Of a DNA stretch of 64,000 nucleotides, positions 36,152 to 45,731 are shown piece after piece (within the stretch, counting starts at the first letter, position 1; each line of letters opens with the position of its first letter). The position numbers and the translations under genes are program-made. Origin of the DNA: Listeria ivanovii subsp. londoniensis (GTDB lineage Bacteria; Bacillota; Bacilli; Lactobacillales; Listeriaceae). The notes under the pieces were generated by a model. The model was not told where the DNA came from, ran no database searches, and worked only from the letters and a program-made list of their open reading frames with translations. The DNA lies in contig NZ_CP009576.1 of assembly GCF_000763495.1 (NCBI RefSeq), positions 940,001 through 1,004,000 on the forward strand, written 5' to 3'.

Positions 36152-36823
36152 ATGAAAAAAATAATTTTCACAGTGATTTTTAGTTTGGTTTTACTTCTAT
36201 CAGGATGTGCAGATGTGACAAATACGGTGAAAGTGGATAAAAAAGGAGATGCAACAATTTCTTTTGATATTGATATTTCATCCGTTGCAGGTGTTTTTGC
36301 ATCAACATACTCAGATGAAGCACTCATAAAACTGAAAGATGCGGGTTTTAAAGTAGATAAAAGATCAGACACTAGCTATCATATCGAAAAGAAACTAGAA
36401 AAAAGTGAAACTAAAACGGACATGAAACCAGAAGATTTTGGCGTGAAAATTACGAATACAAAAAGTTTTTTTACGCAAAAAGTACGCATTGACGCGAAAT
36501 TTGATCCAGAAAAAATCTGGAAACAACAAGTAGCGGACGTTCCTTTTCCAAAAGAAATTCTAAACAAAATCGATTATACACTCATTTTAGATTTACCGAT
36601 TTCGACAATTGGCGATAATAATGCCAAAAGTGTCACTGGCGGAAAGCTAATGTGGGATGTGCCACTAGCGGAAAAATCTGAATTGTACTTTGATGTAACA
36701 CTGCCCAATGTGAAAAATATTGCGATAGTTGGCGGGATTGTTCTTATAGCGGTGATAGTTTTGATTATTTACTTAGTTCGTAAACATCGTAAAAAGAAAA
36801 AATTGGTCTGGAAAAAAGGGTAA
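36152..36823 (+). CDS. Lipoprotein with C-terminal membrane anchor
   Basis: A 223-aa envelope protein. A type II signal peptide ends in the lipobox LLSGC (cysteine at about residue 19). An extracytoplasmic domain (20-185) resembles small Firmicute lipoproteins of the DUF3153 type (VDKKGDATISFDIDI). A transmembrane helix (about 190-212) and a Lys/Arg-rich tail end the protein, so it is anchored at both ends. Function unknown. Confidence 0.78.
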   Translation: MKKIIFTVIFSLVLLLSGCADVTNTVKVDKKGDATISFDIDISSVAGVFASTYSDEALIKLKDAGFKVDKRSDTSYHIEKKLEKSETKTDMKPEDFGVKITNTKSFFTQKVRIDAKFDPEKIWKQQVADVPFPKEILNKIDYTLILDLPISTIGDNNAKSVTGGKLMWDVPLAEKSELYFDVTLPNVKNIAIVGGIVLIAVIVLIIYLVRKHRKKKKLVWKKG

Positions 36824-36825
36824 GC

Positions 36826-37215
36826 TTAACCTAGCTTGCCCCCTTTTTCATTTACTTTCTGCTCTAATTGTCGATAACAAGCGAGTTTTTTCTCCATTTT
36901 TTTAAAAGCTCGATCCAATTCTGCTTGACGGCGATCTAATTCCGCTTGATGTTCTTTTAAAACCTCGATGCGTTCAGACACAGTATTTTCGCCGCATTTG
37001 GTCAGTTCAACAATTTCTTTTTGTTTGGAAAGTGGCATCCCAGTCGCACGCAAGCAAGTAAGTAATTCCAGCCAGTGTAAGGCATCATGGTCAAAAATCC
37101 GGTTATTATTTTTATCTCGCGCGAGGAAAGGGATTAATCCAACACGTTCGTAGTAGCGAATTGTATGCACGCTTAAACCTGTGAGAGAAGACGCCTCTTT
37201 AATAGTTTGTTGCAT
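36826..37215 (-). CDS. MerR-family transcriptional regulator
   Basis: A 129-aa regulator with the MerR winged helix at the N-terminus (TIKEASSLTGLSVHTIRYYERVGLI) and a long dimerising coiled coil (about 75-125). ATG 37215 follows AGAGGTG by 6 bases. It is divergent from the aldo/keto reductase at 37336, whose promoter has the typical MerR layout, so it most likely controls that gene. It appears to match Lmo0822. The inducer, perhaps an aldehyde or other electrophile, is inferred. Confidence 0.88.
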   Translation of the reverse strand: MQQTIKEASSLTGLSVHTIRYYERVGLIPFLARDKNNNRIFDHDALHWLELLTCLRATGMPLSKQKEIVELTKCGENTVSERIEVLKEHQAELDRRQAELDRAFKKMEKKLACYRQLEQKVNEKGGKLG

Positions 37216-37272
37216 CAAAAACACCTCTTTTTTTATTAATCATAGCATCACTTTATTCGAAAAGCTAAATGT

Positions 37273-37303
37273 TTGCCTTTGAGTATACTCTAAGGTGTAT
37301 AGT
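37273..37303 (+). promoter_or_regulatory. MerR-type promoter of the aldo/keto reductase gene
   Basis: The -35 TTGCCT (37273-37278) and -10 TATAGT (37298-37303) are separated by 19 bp, longer than the usual 17. The spacer region holds CCTTTGAGTATACTCTAAGG (37276-37295), a nearly perfect 20-bp palindrome. This is the classical architecture of a promoter that MerR proteins activate by untwisting DNA. Confidence 0.8.
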
Positions 37304-37335
37304 GAACTTGTGATTATTTTTAGGAGGCGAATATT

Positions 37336-38160
37336 TTGAACTTAAAAGATACGGTAAAACTCTCAAATGGTGTAGAAATGCCACGTTTAGGATTTGGTGT
37401 TTGGAAAGTGAAAGATGGGGATGAAGCAGTGAATTCGGTAAAATGGGCAATAGAGGCTGGCTATGTAAGTATTGATACAGCTGCTGCCTATAAAAATGAA
37501 GAAGGTGTAGGACAAGCAATCAAAGAATCAGGCGTTAACAGAGAAGATTTGTTTGTGACAACGAAACTTTGGAACGCAGAGCAAGGTTACGAATCCACTT
37601 TGGCAGCATTTGATGAAAGTTTACGCAAATTAGAACTGGATTATGTTGATTTATATTTGATTCACTGGCCCGTTAAAGGGAAATTCAAAGATACATGGCG
37701 TGCGTTTGAAAAACTTTATAATGATAAACGTGTACGTGCAATTGGTGTATGTAATTTTCACGAACATCATTTAAAAGAATTAATGGAAGATGCGGAAATT
37801 ACTCCAATGGTCAACCAAATTGAATTACATCCTGAATTAACCCAGGAACCACTTCGTAACTACTGTGAGGAACATAATATTGTTGTAGAAGCGTGGTCAC
37901 CACTTGGTAACGGGAAATTACTGGATAATGCTGAAATAAAAGCAATTGCAGAGACGCATGAAAAATCAGTAGCACAAGTTATTCTTCGTTGGGACTTACA
38001 AATTGGCGTAGTGACTATTCCAAAATCAGTTCACCAGGAACGTATTGTCCAAAATGCAGATATTTTTGATTTTGAATTAACAGAAGCAGAAGTAGCGAAA
38101 ATTAGCGCTTTAAACAAAGATAAAAGAACTGGTCCAGATCCAGATAATTTTAATTTTTAA
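37336..38160 (+). CDS. Aldo/keto reductase
   Basis: A 274-aa NADPH-dependent TIM-barrel reductase. Catalytic-tetrad segments are visible: [12 protein letters not shown] (Asp, Tyr), TTKLWN (Lys) and LIHWPVKG (His), then [13 protein letters not shown] for cofactor binding. It starts with TTG after AGGAGG. It probably detoxifies aldehydes or ketones under control of the divergent MerR protein. It appears to match Lmo0823. Confidence 0.92.
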   Translation: MNLKDTVKLSNGVEMPRLGFGVWKVKDGDEAVNSVKWAIEAGYVSIDTAAAYKNEEGVGQAIKESGVNREDLFVTTKLWNAEQGYESTLAAFDESLRKLELDYVDLYLIHWPVKGKFKDTWRAFEKLYNDKRVRAIGVCNFHEHHLKELMEDAEITPMVNQIELHPELTQEPLRNYCEEHNIVVEAWSPLGNGKLLDNAEIKAIAETHEKSVAQVILRWDLQIGVVTIPKSVHQERIVQNADIFDFELTEAEVAKISALNKDKRTGPDPDNFNF

Positions 38161-38177
38161 TTGCTAAAAATAGGTTG

Positions 38178-38220
38178 AAAAAGGGCGACAAAATCAATAA
38201 CTGATTTTGTCGCCCTTTTA
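38178..38220. terminator. Bidirectional terminator
   Basis: AAAGGGCGACAAAATCA (38180-38196) and TGATTTTGTCGCCCTTT (38202-38218) form a 17-bp perfect stem between the converging reductase and internalin-like genes. Confidence 0.9.
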
Positions 38221-38223
38221 TTA

Positions 38224-41200
38224 TTATTTTCTACTCCCTTTTTTATTTTTACTCATTACAAATAAAATACTAGAGGCAATAAAGAGGAAGACTATCCCCA
38301 TTAGGCTGTTATTTGTATCTCCAGTGTGAGGAAGAGTAATGTTTGGTTGGCCTTTTTCTGCATGGTGTTTTGGTTGGCTAGTATTACTTCCATCATTTCC
38401 CGTATTATCAGGGGGAGTAGGTTCACCTGCTGTAATATGGACAATGACTTGAACTGGTCTAGCTATGACTCCATCGCTATTTATCGATTGCAATGTAACT
38501 GTGTAGTCTCCGGTTACAGTGAAGTTCACAACAGATTCAAAGTCGCTTGTAATTGGCGAACCATCACTTGTCGTTGCGTGAATGCTATCATAAAACTGCT
38601 GAATTGTTATCTTACTATTTTTTTTGTAAGAAATATCGCTATCTGCTGAAATAACTGGAGCAGGTGCTTTTTCAATATGAACGATAACGAAAGCAGGATT
38701 AGCAGCAACCCCATCTTCATTGACTGCGCGAAGTGTAACTTTGTAATCGCCGGCAACTTGGAAATTGACAACCGTATCAAAATTGCTTGTAATTACAGAA
38801 CCATCGTTTGTCGTTGCATGGATATCTTTATAAAATTGTTGACTACTCACTGTACTTTTTTCTGCATAGGATACTTTGCTATCCGCGGAAATAACTGGAG
38901 CAGGTGATTTATCGATATGAACAATGACGGAAACAGGATTAGCGGCCACACCATCTTCATTAACAGATTGAAGTGTCACGGTATAATCGCCAGCAACTTG
39001 GAAATTAACTACCGTATCAAAATCACTGGTAATTGGAGATCCGTCATCCGTGGTAGCTTGAATATCTGAATAAAATTCTTGGCTATCAATAGTACTGTTT
39101 TTGGCGTAAGAAATGTTGCTATCAGCTGTAATAACAGGTGCCGCAGCTTTTACGATATGCACTGTTACTGAAACAGGATCAGCAGGAACCCCATCTACAT
39201 TAACAGATTGTAGTGTAACCGTGTAATCACCAGCAACTTGGAAATCGACTACAGTTGAAAAATCACTTGTTATTGAAGAGCCATCGCTAGTGGTGGCGTG
39301 GATATCTGTATAGAATTTTTCAGGCGTGATAGTACTATTTGTTGTATAAGAAATTTCACTATCCGCCGTAATTACTGGTGCTGGAGCTTTTTCAACATGT
39401 ATTGTCACTAAAACAGGCGCAGCGGAGACCCCATCTTCATTAATAGACTGAAGTGTGACCGTATAATCCCCGGCAGTGGTAAAGTCTGTAGCAGTATCAA
39501 AATCACTGGTAATAGCTGATCCATCACTAGTAGATGCATGGATATCGTTGTAAAATTGTTGGCTATTTACAGAACTGTTTTTTGGATAAGAAATCTCGCT
39601 GTCTGCAGTAATGATAGGTGCAGGATCTTTTGCGATATGAACAGTAACACTAACGGGATTCGCAGCAACACCATCCACGTTCAAAGCATTTAAAGTAACT
39701 GTATAATCTCCAGCTGTTTCAAAATCCACTACCGTTGCAAAATCACTTGTAATCGGAGAACCATCATTAGTAGTCGCTTGAATATCGGTTAAAAACTCCG
39801 CAGAACTAATGATACTGTGTTTCATATAGGTGATTTCGCTATTGGCAGTAATAATTGGCGCAGGTGCTTTTTCAACTGTCACAGTGACCGTTACTGGATT
39901 CGCAGCGACCCCATCTGTATTCACAGAATTCAAAGTGACCGTGTAATCTCCAGCACTGGAAAAGTCTACTACATTATCAAAATTACTGGTAATCGGAGAA
40001 CCATCGTTGGTAGATGCATGGATATCAGTATAAAATTGTTGGCTATCAACGGAACTATCTTTCGGATAAGAAATCGAGCTATCTGCGGTAATGATTGGTG
40101 CTGGATCTTTATCAATGTGGACAACGACTGTTACTGGATTCGCAGCGACCCCATCTGAGTTCACAGAATTCAAAGTCACATCGTAATCTCCAGCTGTCGT
40201 AAAGTCTGTAGCAGTATCAAAATCACTGGTAATAGCTGATCCATCACTAGTAGTTGCGTGTATATCATCATAAAATTGTTGGCTATCAACGGTGCTATTT
40301 TTTGCATATGAAATATCATCATCAGCAGTAATAATTGGTGCAGGGTCTTTTGCAATGTGGACAGTAACACTAACAGGATTCGCAGCGATACCATCTGAGT
40401 TCACCGATTGAAGTGTGACGGTATAATCTCCAGCAATATCAAAATCCACTACAGTTGTAAAATCGCTTGTAATTGGAGAGCCATCATTCGTTGCTGCATG
40501 AACATCGCTTAAAAACTCGGCGGAACTAATAGTACTATGCTTCATGTAAGTAATTTCGTTATCTGCAGTAATAATCGGAGCAGGTGCTTTTTCAACGGTG
40601 ACAATAACTATTACTGGATCAGCAGCGACGCCATCTGAGTTCACTGCATTTAAAGTAACGGTGTAGTTTCCTGCTGTTGAAAAATCAACTACAGTTTCAA
40701 AATTGCTTGAGATGGAAGAGCCATCGCTGGTCGTTGCTTGAATATCGGTTAGAAATTCTGCTTCTGTAATTTCCGAAAATTTTGGATAAGAAATACTGTC
40801 ATCAGCAGTAATTACTGGTGCTAATGAAACTGTAATTGGTTGAGTAACTGTGCCTGAAAATGTTCCTGATGTAGAGGAGTACTTAACCGGCTCACTAAAA
40901 TTATAAGACACATTGGATAAATTTTTAATGTTGTCGTACTCCCAATTAATATTACCATCTTGATATTCACCGTTATTCGAGATAGTCGTTGGGGTAGAAA
41001 TAACGCCATTGTTACTAATTTCATTAGCAATGGATAAATTCCCAGTTACAATTTTATTTGGTAATGATATTGTTTGATTAGTAGCAAATAAAGTTGTAAG
41101 AGCGGGTGCTTCTGTTTCTAAGTTTGTTGGTAAAACGCCAAGTTGATTATTATTAACTTGGAGGTTGCTTAACGTAGGAAGCTTCACCAAATTACTAATA

Positions 41201-43149
41201 TCTGCTATATTGTTGGAATCTAGATTTATATAATTTAAAATTCCCATGTCTTGTATATTAACATTTGTGAGACTGTTTTCACTAAGATCGATTAGGGAAA
41301 CTTTTGGAAGTGAAGTTAAATTAACTGCAGAAAGTTGATCAGAATAGCCAGCAAAATTAATCCCACTAGAAGTATTATTGCCGGCAGTAGCTAAGTTTGG
41401 CAAATTAGAAAGTGTTAATTCCTCCAAAAGTGAATTATCGCTGCTATTAAGCGTTAAAAGGACTGTAACAAGATTGGGTTGATTTTCCATAGTTATTTTT
41501 GTAATCGTTGGCATATATCTTAGGTATAATCCAGTCAAGTTAGGCAAGTCATTATCAGCATCTAAAACAAAGCTAGTTAACTTGTTGGAATCTAGTTCTA
41601 ATGTTTGTAAGGCATCCAACTGTGTGATGTTTGCTATGCCGGTGTTAGTTAGTTGATTAGAAGTTACATCCAGGTGATTTAAAACAGGTAAGTTGGCCAA
41701 TTTTGTGATATCACTTAACTCATTAGAGTTTAAATCTAGATAAGTCAGTGCAGCCATGTTTTGCACGTCTATATTGTTTATCAAATTACTATCTAAATCC
41801 GCAGTCTGGATTTTTGGAAGTGCATTTAGTTTGACCGTACGAAGGACATCCGAATAGCCAGAGAAATTAATGGTATTAGAAGTACCAGCTCCAGTACTAG
41901 TTAATGCAGGAAGATTTGACAGCGTCAGCTCTTCCAAAAGGGAAGTTTGATTGCTGTTGAGAGTCATATAAATGATAACTAATTTTGGTTGATCTTCAAT
42001 GTGTAGTTTAGTAATTGTTGGGTTGTATCTTAGGGATAAATTACTTAAATTAGGTAAGTCATTATTCGCATCTAATTCAAAACTGTTGAGTGAATTAGTA
42101 TCTAAATTGAGAATTTGTAAAGAGTCTAATTGGAATAATCCTGACACACCAGTTGTTGTTAATTGATTAGAACTTAAATCTAGAGAGGTTAGTACAGGAA
42201 GATTTAGCAGTTTACTTACGTCTGTTAATTTATTCCCATGCAAATCGATATAATTTAATGCGGCCATATTTTGAATATCTGCATCCGCAATAAAGTTACT
42301 ATCAAAGTCAATGGTTATTATTTTAGGTAGAGATGCTAGTTTGATTGTAGTGAGGGCCGTAGAATAATTAGAAAAATTAACCGCATTGGAAGAGTTTTTC
42401 CCAGCAGTAGTTAGTAAAGGAAGATTGGAAAGAGTCAATTCTTCTAAAAGAGAAGTTTGTCCGACGCCAATGGTTGTATTAATATTGGTTAGATTCGGTA
42501 AGTCCTCGATAGTTAAGCTGGTTATTGATGGATTATTCGATAAGTTGAGTGTGCTTAGATTAGCTATATTTTGCCCACTAGTAATACTTATGGTATTAAG
42601 TAAATTATCAGATACATCAAGAGTGGTTAAAGCAGAGAGATTAGTAATTGGCGCAATACTTGTAAGTTGATTCTGACTTAAATTAATCGAAGTAAGATTG
42701 GTTAACTCACCTATTCCAGTTGCATCGGCAATATTTTTTGCAGAGGCGTTCAAAGTGGTTACTGAATCAAGCTGATTTTGTGTGACTACTTGAGTTGTAT
42801 CGTAGCTTCCAGTTATTTGCAGGGCAATGACTTTAGCAAGATTTTCATCTGGAAATGTATCTATATAGGTGTCACCAGCTGCAAAAACTTGAGCTGCAGG
42901 AGCTTTTTCTTTTTGTTTAGAGGTAGTTTCTTCAGTAGGAGTAACGCTAGAATCTGTGCTTTCCTCTTTTAGTGTGTCTGGATTAGTTGCTTCCTTTTCG
43001 CTTATCTCAGTTTCTGGCACGTTTTTTTCTTCTGCACTATTAGGTGAAGCATCTTCGGTAGTAGTTTCTGCATAAACAGTCGCAGGGATAGGGATAATTG
43101 CACTAAAAACAAGGCATATTATCACAACAGATAGATAGAATTTTTTCAT
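38224..43149 (-). CDS. Large LPXTG internalin-like protein with LRRs and ten Ig-like repeats
   Basis: A 1641-aa sortase-anchored surface protein. In order: signal peptide (about 1-30); acidic Ser/Thr/Glu linker; internalin N-cap (DTFPDENLAKVIALQITG); about 550 residues of leucine-rich repeats in long-period blocks; an internalin-type Ig-like cap (about 720-775); ten tandem Ig-like repeats of about 80 residues (start pattern APAPIITADxxIxY); sorting signal LPHTG; a hydrophobic helix and a basic tail. The start is ATG 43149, with AAGGAG 9 bases upstream and a clear signal peptide; a longer open frame upstream is not translated. Internalin-type LRRs usually bind host or other proteins; the partner here is unknown. 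Confidence 0.9.
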   Translation of the reverse strand: MKKFYLSVVIICLVFSAIIPIPATVYAETTTEDASPNSAEEKNVPETEISEKEATNPDTLKEESTDSSVTPTEETTSKQKEKAPAAQVFAAGDTYIDTFPDENLAKVIALQITGSYDTTQVVTQNQLDSVTTLNASAKNIADATGIGELTNLTSINLSQNQLTSIAPITNLSALTTLDVSDNLLNTISITSGQNIANLSTLNLSNNPSITSLTIEDLPNLTNINTTIGVGQTSLLEELTLSNLPLLTTAGKNSSNAVNFSNYSTALTTIKLASLPKIITIDFDSNFIADADIQNMAALNYIDLHGNKLTDVSKLLNLPVLTSLDLSSNQLTTTGVSGLFQLDSLQILNLDTNSLNSFELDANNDLPNLSNLSLRYNPTITKLHIEDQPKLVIIYMTLNSNQTSLLEELTLSNLPALTSTGAGTSNTINFSGYSDVLRTVKLNALPKIQTADLDSNLINNIDVQNMAALTYLDLNSNELSDITKLANLPVLNHLDVTSNQLTNTGIANITQLDALQTLELDSNKLTSFVLDADNDLPNLTGLYLRYMPTITKITMENQPNLVTVLLTLNSSDNSLLEELTLSNLPNLATAGNNTSSGINFAGYSDQLSAVNLTSLPKVSLIDLSENSLTNVNIQDMGILNYINLDSNNIADISNLVKLPTLSNLQVNNNQLGVLPTNLETEAPALTTLFATNQTISLPNKIVTGNLSIANEISNNGVISTPTTISNNGEYQDGNINWEYDNIKNLSNVSYNFSEPVKYSSTSGTFSGTVTQPITVSLAPVITADDSISYPKFSEITEAEFLTDIQATTSDGSSISSNFETVVDFSTAGNYTVTLNAVNSDGVAADPVIVIVTVEKAPAPIITADNEITYMKHSTISSAEFLSDVHAATNDGSPITSDFTTVVDFDIAGDYTVTLQSVNSDGIAANPVSVTVHIAKDPAPIITADDDISYAKNSTVDSQQFYDDIHATTSDGSAITSDFDTATDFTTAGDYDVTLNSVNSDGVAANPVTVVVHIDKDPAPIITADSSISYPKDSSVDSQQFYTDIHASTNDGSPITSNFDNVVDFSSAGDYTVTLNSVNTDGVAANPVTVTVTVEKAPAPIITANSEITYMKHSIISSAEFLTDIQATTNDGSPITSDFATVVDFETAGDYTVTLNALNVDGVAANPVSVTVHIAKDPAPIITADSEISYPKNSSVNSQQFYNDIHASTSDGSAITSDFDTATDFTTAGDYTVTLQSINEDGVSAAPVLVTIHVEKAPAPVITADSEISYTTNSTITPEKFYTDIHATTSDGSSITSDFSTVVDFQVAGDYTVTLQSVNVDGVPADPVSVTVHIVKAAAPVITADSNISYAKNSTIDSQEFYSDIQATTDDGSPITSDFDTVVNFQVAGDYTVTLQSVNEDGVAANPVSVIVHIDKSPAPVISADSKVSYAEKSTVSSQQFYKDIHATTNDGSVITSNFDTVVNFQVAGDYKVTLRAVNEDGVAANPAFVIVHIEKAPAPVISADSDISYKKNSKITIQQFYDSIHATTSDGSPITSDFESVVNFTVTGDYTVTLQSINSDGVIARPVQVIVHITAGEPTPPDNTGNDGSNTSQPKHHAEKGQPNITLPHTGDTNNSLMGIVFLFIASSILFVMSKNKKGSRK
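38435..40827 (-). repeat. Ten tandem ~240-bp repeats coding Ig-like domains
   Basis: Each unit encodes roughly 80 residues beginning APxIITADxxISY and containing DGSxITSDFxTVVDFxxAGDYTV. They resemble the Listeria LapB/Big_3-like repeats. Units 2 and 5 share the variant ITYMKHS, and units 3, 4 and 6 share DPAP with NSQQFY or DSQQFY, which points to block duplication or exchange. Nucleotide similarity is high enough for slippage or recombination. Confidence 0.85.
41160..42700 (-). repeat. Three long-period LRR super-repeats (~510 bp each)
   Basis: The phrase SLLEELTLSNLP recurs at about 42440, 41930 and 41420, giving a period of roughly 507-513 bp (about 170 aa). Each block also repeats NMAALxYxDL, NLPVLxxLD, LDxNxLxSF and PTITK in the same order. 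The array therefore seems to have grown by duplication of a multi-LRR unit, not single repeats. Confidence 0.75.
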
Positions 43150-43263
43150 TAATACAGCTCCTTGCACATGGGATTTTAGAGATGAACGGGTGTTACTATG
43201 TACTATTGAAAAGTAGAGATAGATTGATTCTTTTATACTATTTCCCGAATGCGCCAAAGACAA

Positions 43264-43836
43264 ACAAATTAGTGTAGTATATTTGTTACTAAGCTACGGA
43301 GGAATCTAGAAGAAAACTAGGAAATAATTATAAAGAGGCTTGGAACAGACTAATCAATTCAAATAATGGCTAGGGCTATTTGATAGAATATAGTTTTTGG
43401 TCATTTGCTATCTCAGAAATACTTGGAGTTACTTATTTTTTCTTAAGTGGCATTTTTGCTAGTTTGATTATCTTTAGTTAAATTCACTATATGAAATGGG
43501 ACAGATGCAAGGATAAGACGAGTTATATTTTCAAAGAAGGTATTTTAACTATTGAATTTAAAACGTAAAAATATAGATGGAAAAGTGGCGAGTAAAATTA
43601 TAATACCACACCAGTCGACCTTTAAAAATCCATTCGTAGTACTGATTTTGTTGGAATTGTGATGGAAAAGTGAACAACTTTTATTTCCCATTTTTCTTTT
43701 GTGTTAATAAAATCCCATCTAAATTATTTTATAAAAAATTAAAGTGATGTAGATAAGCAAAATCTCCGCATTACATAAGCTATTGTGTCAATGTATTGTA
43801 GTTTGTTGGAAAGCCATTCTCGGATAGAGATTTTGG
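43264..43836. other. Intergenic stretch with traces of a decayed gene
   Basis: No intact gene in about 570 bases. On the plus strand about 43430-43565, hydrophobic and then charged protein-like sequence (FFLSGIFASLIIFS, then TSYIFKEGILTIEF) is broken by stops, as expected for the remains of a small membrane protein. The promoter regions of the two flanking surface-protein genes must also lie here, but I cannot place them confidently. Confidence 0.35.
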
Positions 43837-43887
43837 GTGTATTCTAATGTAGAACATTACTCAAATATTCTCTGGGAGGCAAACGAC

Positions 43888-45648
43888 ATGGGGCTGAAAA
43901 AAGGGTTAAAATTAATGATTATCTTTACACTTATTTTTACATTAACTACTCCATTTTTTCATGGAGGGACAAAAGCAAAAGCTACCGAACTAATGAATGT
44001 GATTGATTCAGTACAAGTAACACATACAGATGGTTCGAAAACAGGTAATTATGATTTTTATGAATCATTTACGACAAATTTTATTTGGTCAGCAAAATCG
44101 AATAATTTGAAAAGTGGAGATACATTTACAGTAGTATTTGGTAGTAATATCCACTTAGCAAATAATCTAACGTTTCCGTTGGTGACGGAAGATAATCAAG
44201 TTGCAGGGGAAGCAGTTGTCGACGTAGCAACGCGAACAATGACAGTAACGTTCAATAGTTATGTTGAAGGAAGAGCGAATGTGAGAGGTACCATCCAGCT
44301 ACTGGATACTTTTGAAATTAGGACTATCTCAAGCGAAACCGTAATTCCACTTGAATATACCTTTAATGGATCTACGACAACAATAGATGTAGATGTCAAT
44401 CCAACACCAGTAGTTAATCCAGATGAAATTTTAATTAAAGGTGGGGCAATTTCAAAAGACAATCCAAGTGTTATTAATTGGAACTCAAGGATAAATTTTG
44501 CTAATGAGCCGATCAATAACGCAATAATAGTAGATTCCCTTGGACCAGGGCAAGAGTTTATCCAAGACAGTGTGGTACTGACTAAACAAGCTTTCGATGC
44601 TTACGGAGTTGATATTCCGCCATCATCAGTTGTGCCTACATCGGATTACACGTTAACATTTGATAGCCCAACGAAAATGACATTAGACTTGGGGAATATT
44701 ACTCAAAGTTATCGATTAACTTATCAAACAAAAATCACAGATACTTCGCTGGATGTCTACACAAATAACATTGTCATTTCAGGTGACAATATTCAGCCTT
44801 ACTCCATAGATGTCGAAAGCGATACATCGAGCGGCAGTGGAACAGCGGGTGGAGATTTTGGCTCGTTTGAATTAATAAAAGTGGATAAAAATAATCATAC
44901 CGTTAATTTGGCGGATGCTGAGTTTACTCTTAAGTCAGATGTTACAGGTACTATCTATAATTTGACAACGAATACATCTGGTAAAGCATCATTAGATAAC
45001 TTACCGCTGGGAGATTATACTTTAACAGAAACGAAAGCTCCAGCAGGCTACCACCTTGATAGTAATCCAGTAAAAGTAACAATCAACAGTACTAGTAAAG
45101 CAAGTTATACTTTCGAAAACGAACAACTGCCACCTATGAATGGAGCTGTTGAAGTCACAAAAGTAGATAGTGCAGATGCAACCATTTATTTAGCAGATGC
45201 TGAATTTAATTTAGTAGATGAGAATAATAATGTAGTGCAAACGGTCACAACCAATGAAGCTGGAAAAGCAGATTTAAGTAATCTTGCACCAGGAGAATAC
45301 CAACTAATTGAAACAAAAGCACCAGCAGGATACCAAATAGATTCAACACCGATTCCAGTAAGTGTGAAAGCAGACGAAACAAGCAATATCACAGTGGAAA
45401 ATGTAAAAACACCACCGGCGCCAGCTCCACAAGCGCCACAAGCTCCAGTGACACCAACAGAACCTAGCAAACCAGTGACGCCAAAAAATTCAAATGAGAG
45501 TCAAATCTCTGTCAAAGAAGAAAACCAAAAATCATCCAAAAAACTACCAAAGACAGGAGAAAAGAACCAAACATTATTTTTGGCTCTTTTAGGAGTAGGA
45601 TTGCTGTTTTCTGCTTATCGATTAATGAAAACTACTAAAGCTAATTAA
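43888..45648 (+). CDS. LPXTG adhesin with two SpaA/Cna-B domains
   Basis: A 586-aa sortase-anchored adhesin. A signal peptide (about 1-33) leads into two beta-rich adhesion-type domains (about 35-330; SdrG/collagen-binding-like, with GDTFTVVFG and TYQTKITD). Two SpaA/Cna-B domains follow (about 345-430 and 432-515), each ending in ETKAPAGY, whose glutamate typically supports an internal isopeptide bond. A Pro/Ala-rich wall-spanning stretch, LPKTG, a hydrophobic helix and a basic tail complete it. ATG 43888 is chosen for GGGAGG 8 bases upstream and a proper signal peptide. Ligand unknown. Confidence 0.9.
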   Translation: MGLKKGLKLMIIFTLIFTLTTPFFHGGTKAKATELMNVIDSVQVTHTDGSKTGNYDFYESFTTNFIWSAKSNNLKSGDTFTVVFGSNIHLANNLTFPLVTEDNQVAGEAVVDVATRTMTVTFNSYVEGRANVRGTIQLLDTFEIRTISSETVIPLEYTFNGSTTTIDVDVNPTPVVNPDEILIKGGAISKDNPSVINWNSRINFANEPINNAIIVDSLGPGQEFIQDSVVLTKQAFDAYGVDIPPSSVVPTSDYTLTFDSPTKMTLDLGNITQSYRLTYQTKITDTSLDVYTNNIVISGDNIQPYSIDVESDTSSGSGTAGGDFGSFELIKVDKNNHTVNLADAEFTLKSDVTGTIYNLTTNTSGKASLDNLPLGDYTLTETKAPAGYHLDSNPVKVTINSTSKASYTFENEQLPPMNGAVEVTKVDSADATIYLADAEFNLVDENNNVVQTVTTNEAGKADLSNLAPGEYQLIETKAPAGYQIDSTPIPVSVKADETSNITVENVKTPPAPAPQAPQAPVTPTEPSKPVTPKNSNESQISVKEENQKSSKKLPKTGEKNQTLFLALLGVGLLFSAYRLMKTTKAN

Positions 45649-45651
45649 GCA

Positions 45652-45690
45652 TTATCCCCTTCAGTATTCCTAGCTGTAGGGGATTTTTTT
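45652..45690 (+). terminator. Terminator after the adhesin gene
   Basis: ATCCCCTTCAGTA and TAGCTGTAGGGGAT pair as a stem with mismatches, followed by TTTTTTTT. Confidence 0.8.
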
Positions 45691-45731
45691 TGCCAATTTA
45701 TGCTACAATAAACTAAAAAAAGAGGTTGCTA

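Noticed and set aside
38326..40158. Several plus-strand frames opposite the internalin-like gene with similar sequence
   Set aside because: They are antisense readings of the Ig-like repeats, so their similarity to each other reflects the repeats and not a gene family.
38435..40827. Regular ~240-bp repeats as a CRISPR-like or satellite array
   Set aside because: The repeats are in frame, encode Ig-like domains and are continuous with a signal peptide and LPXTG anchor.
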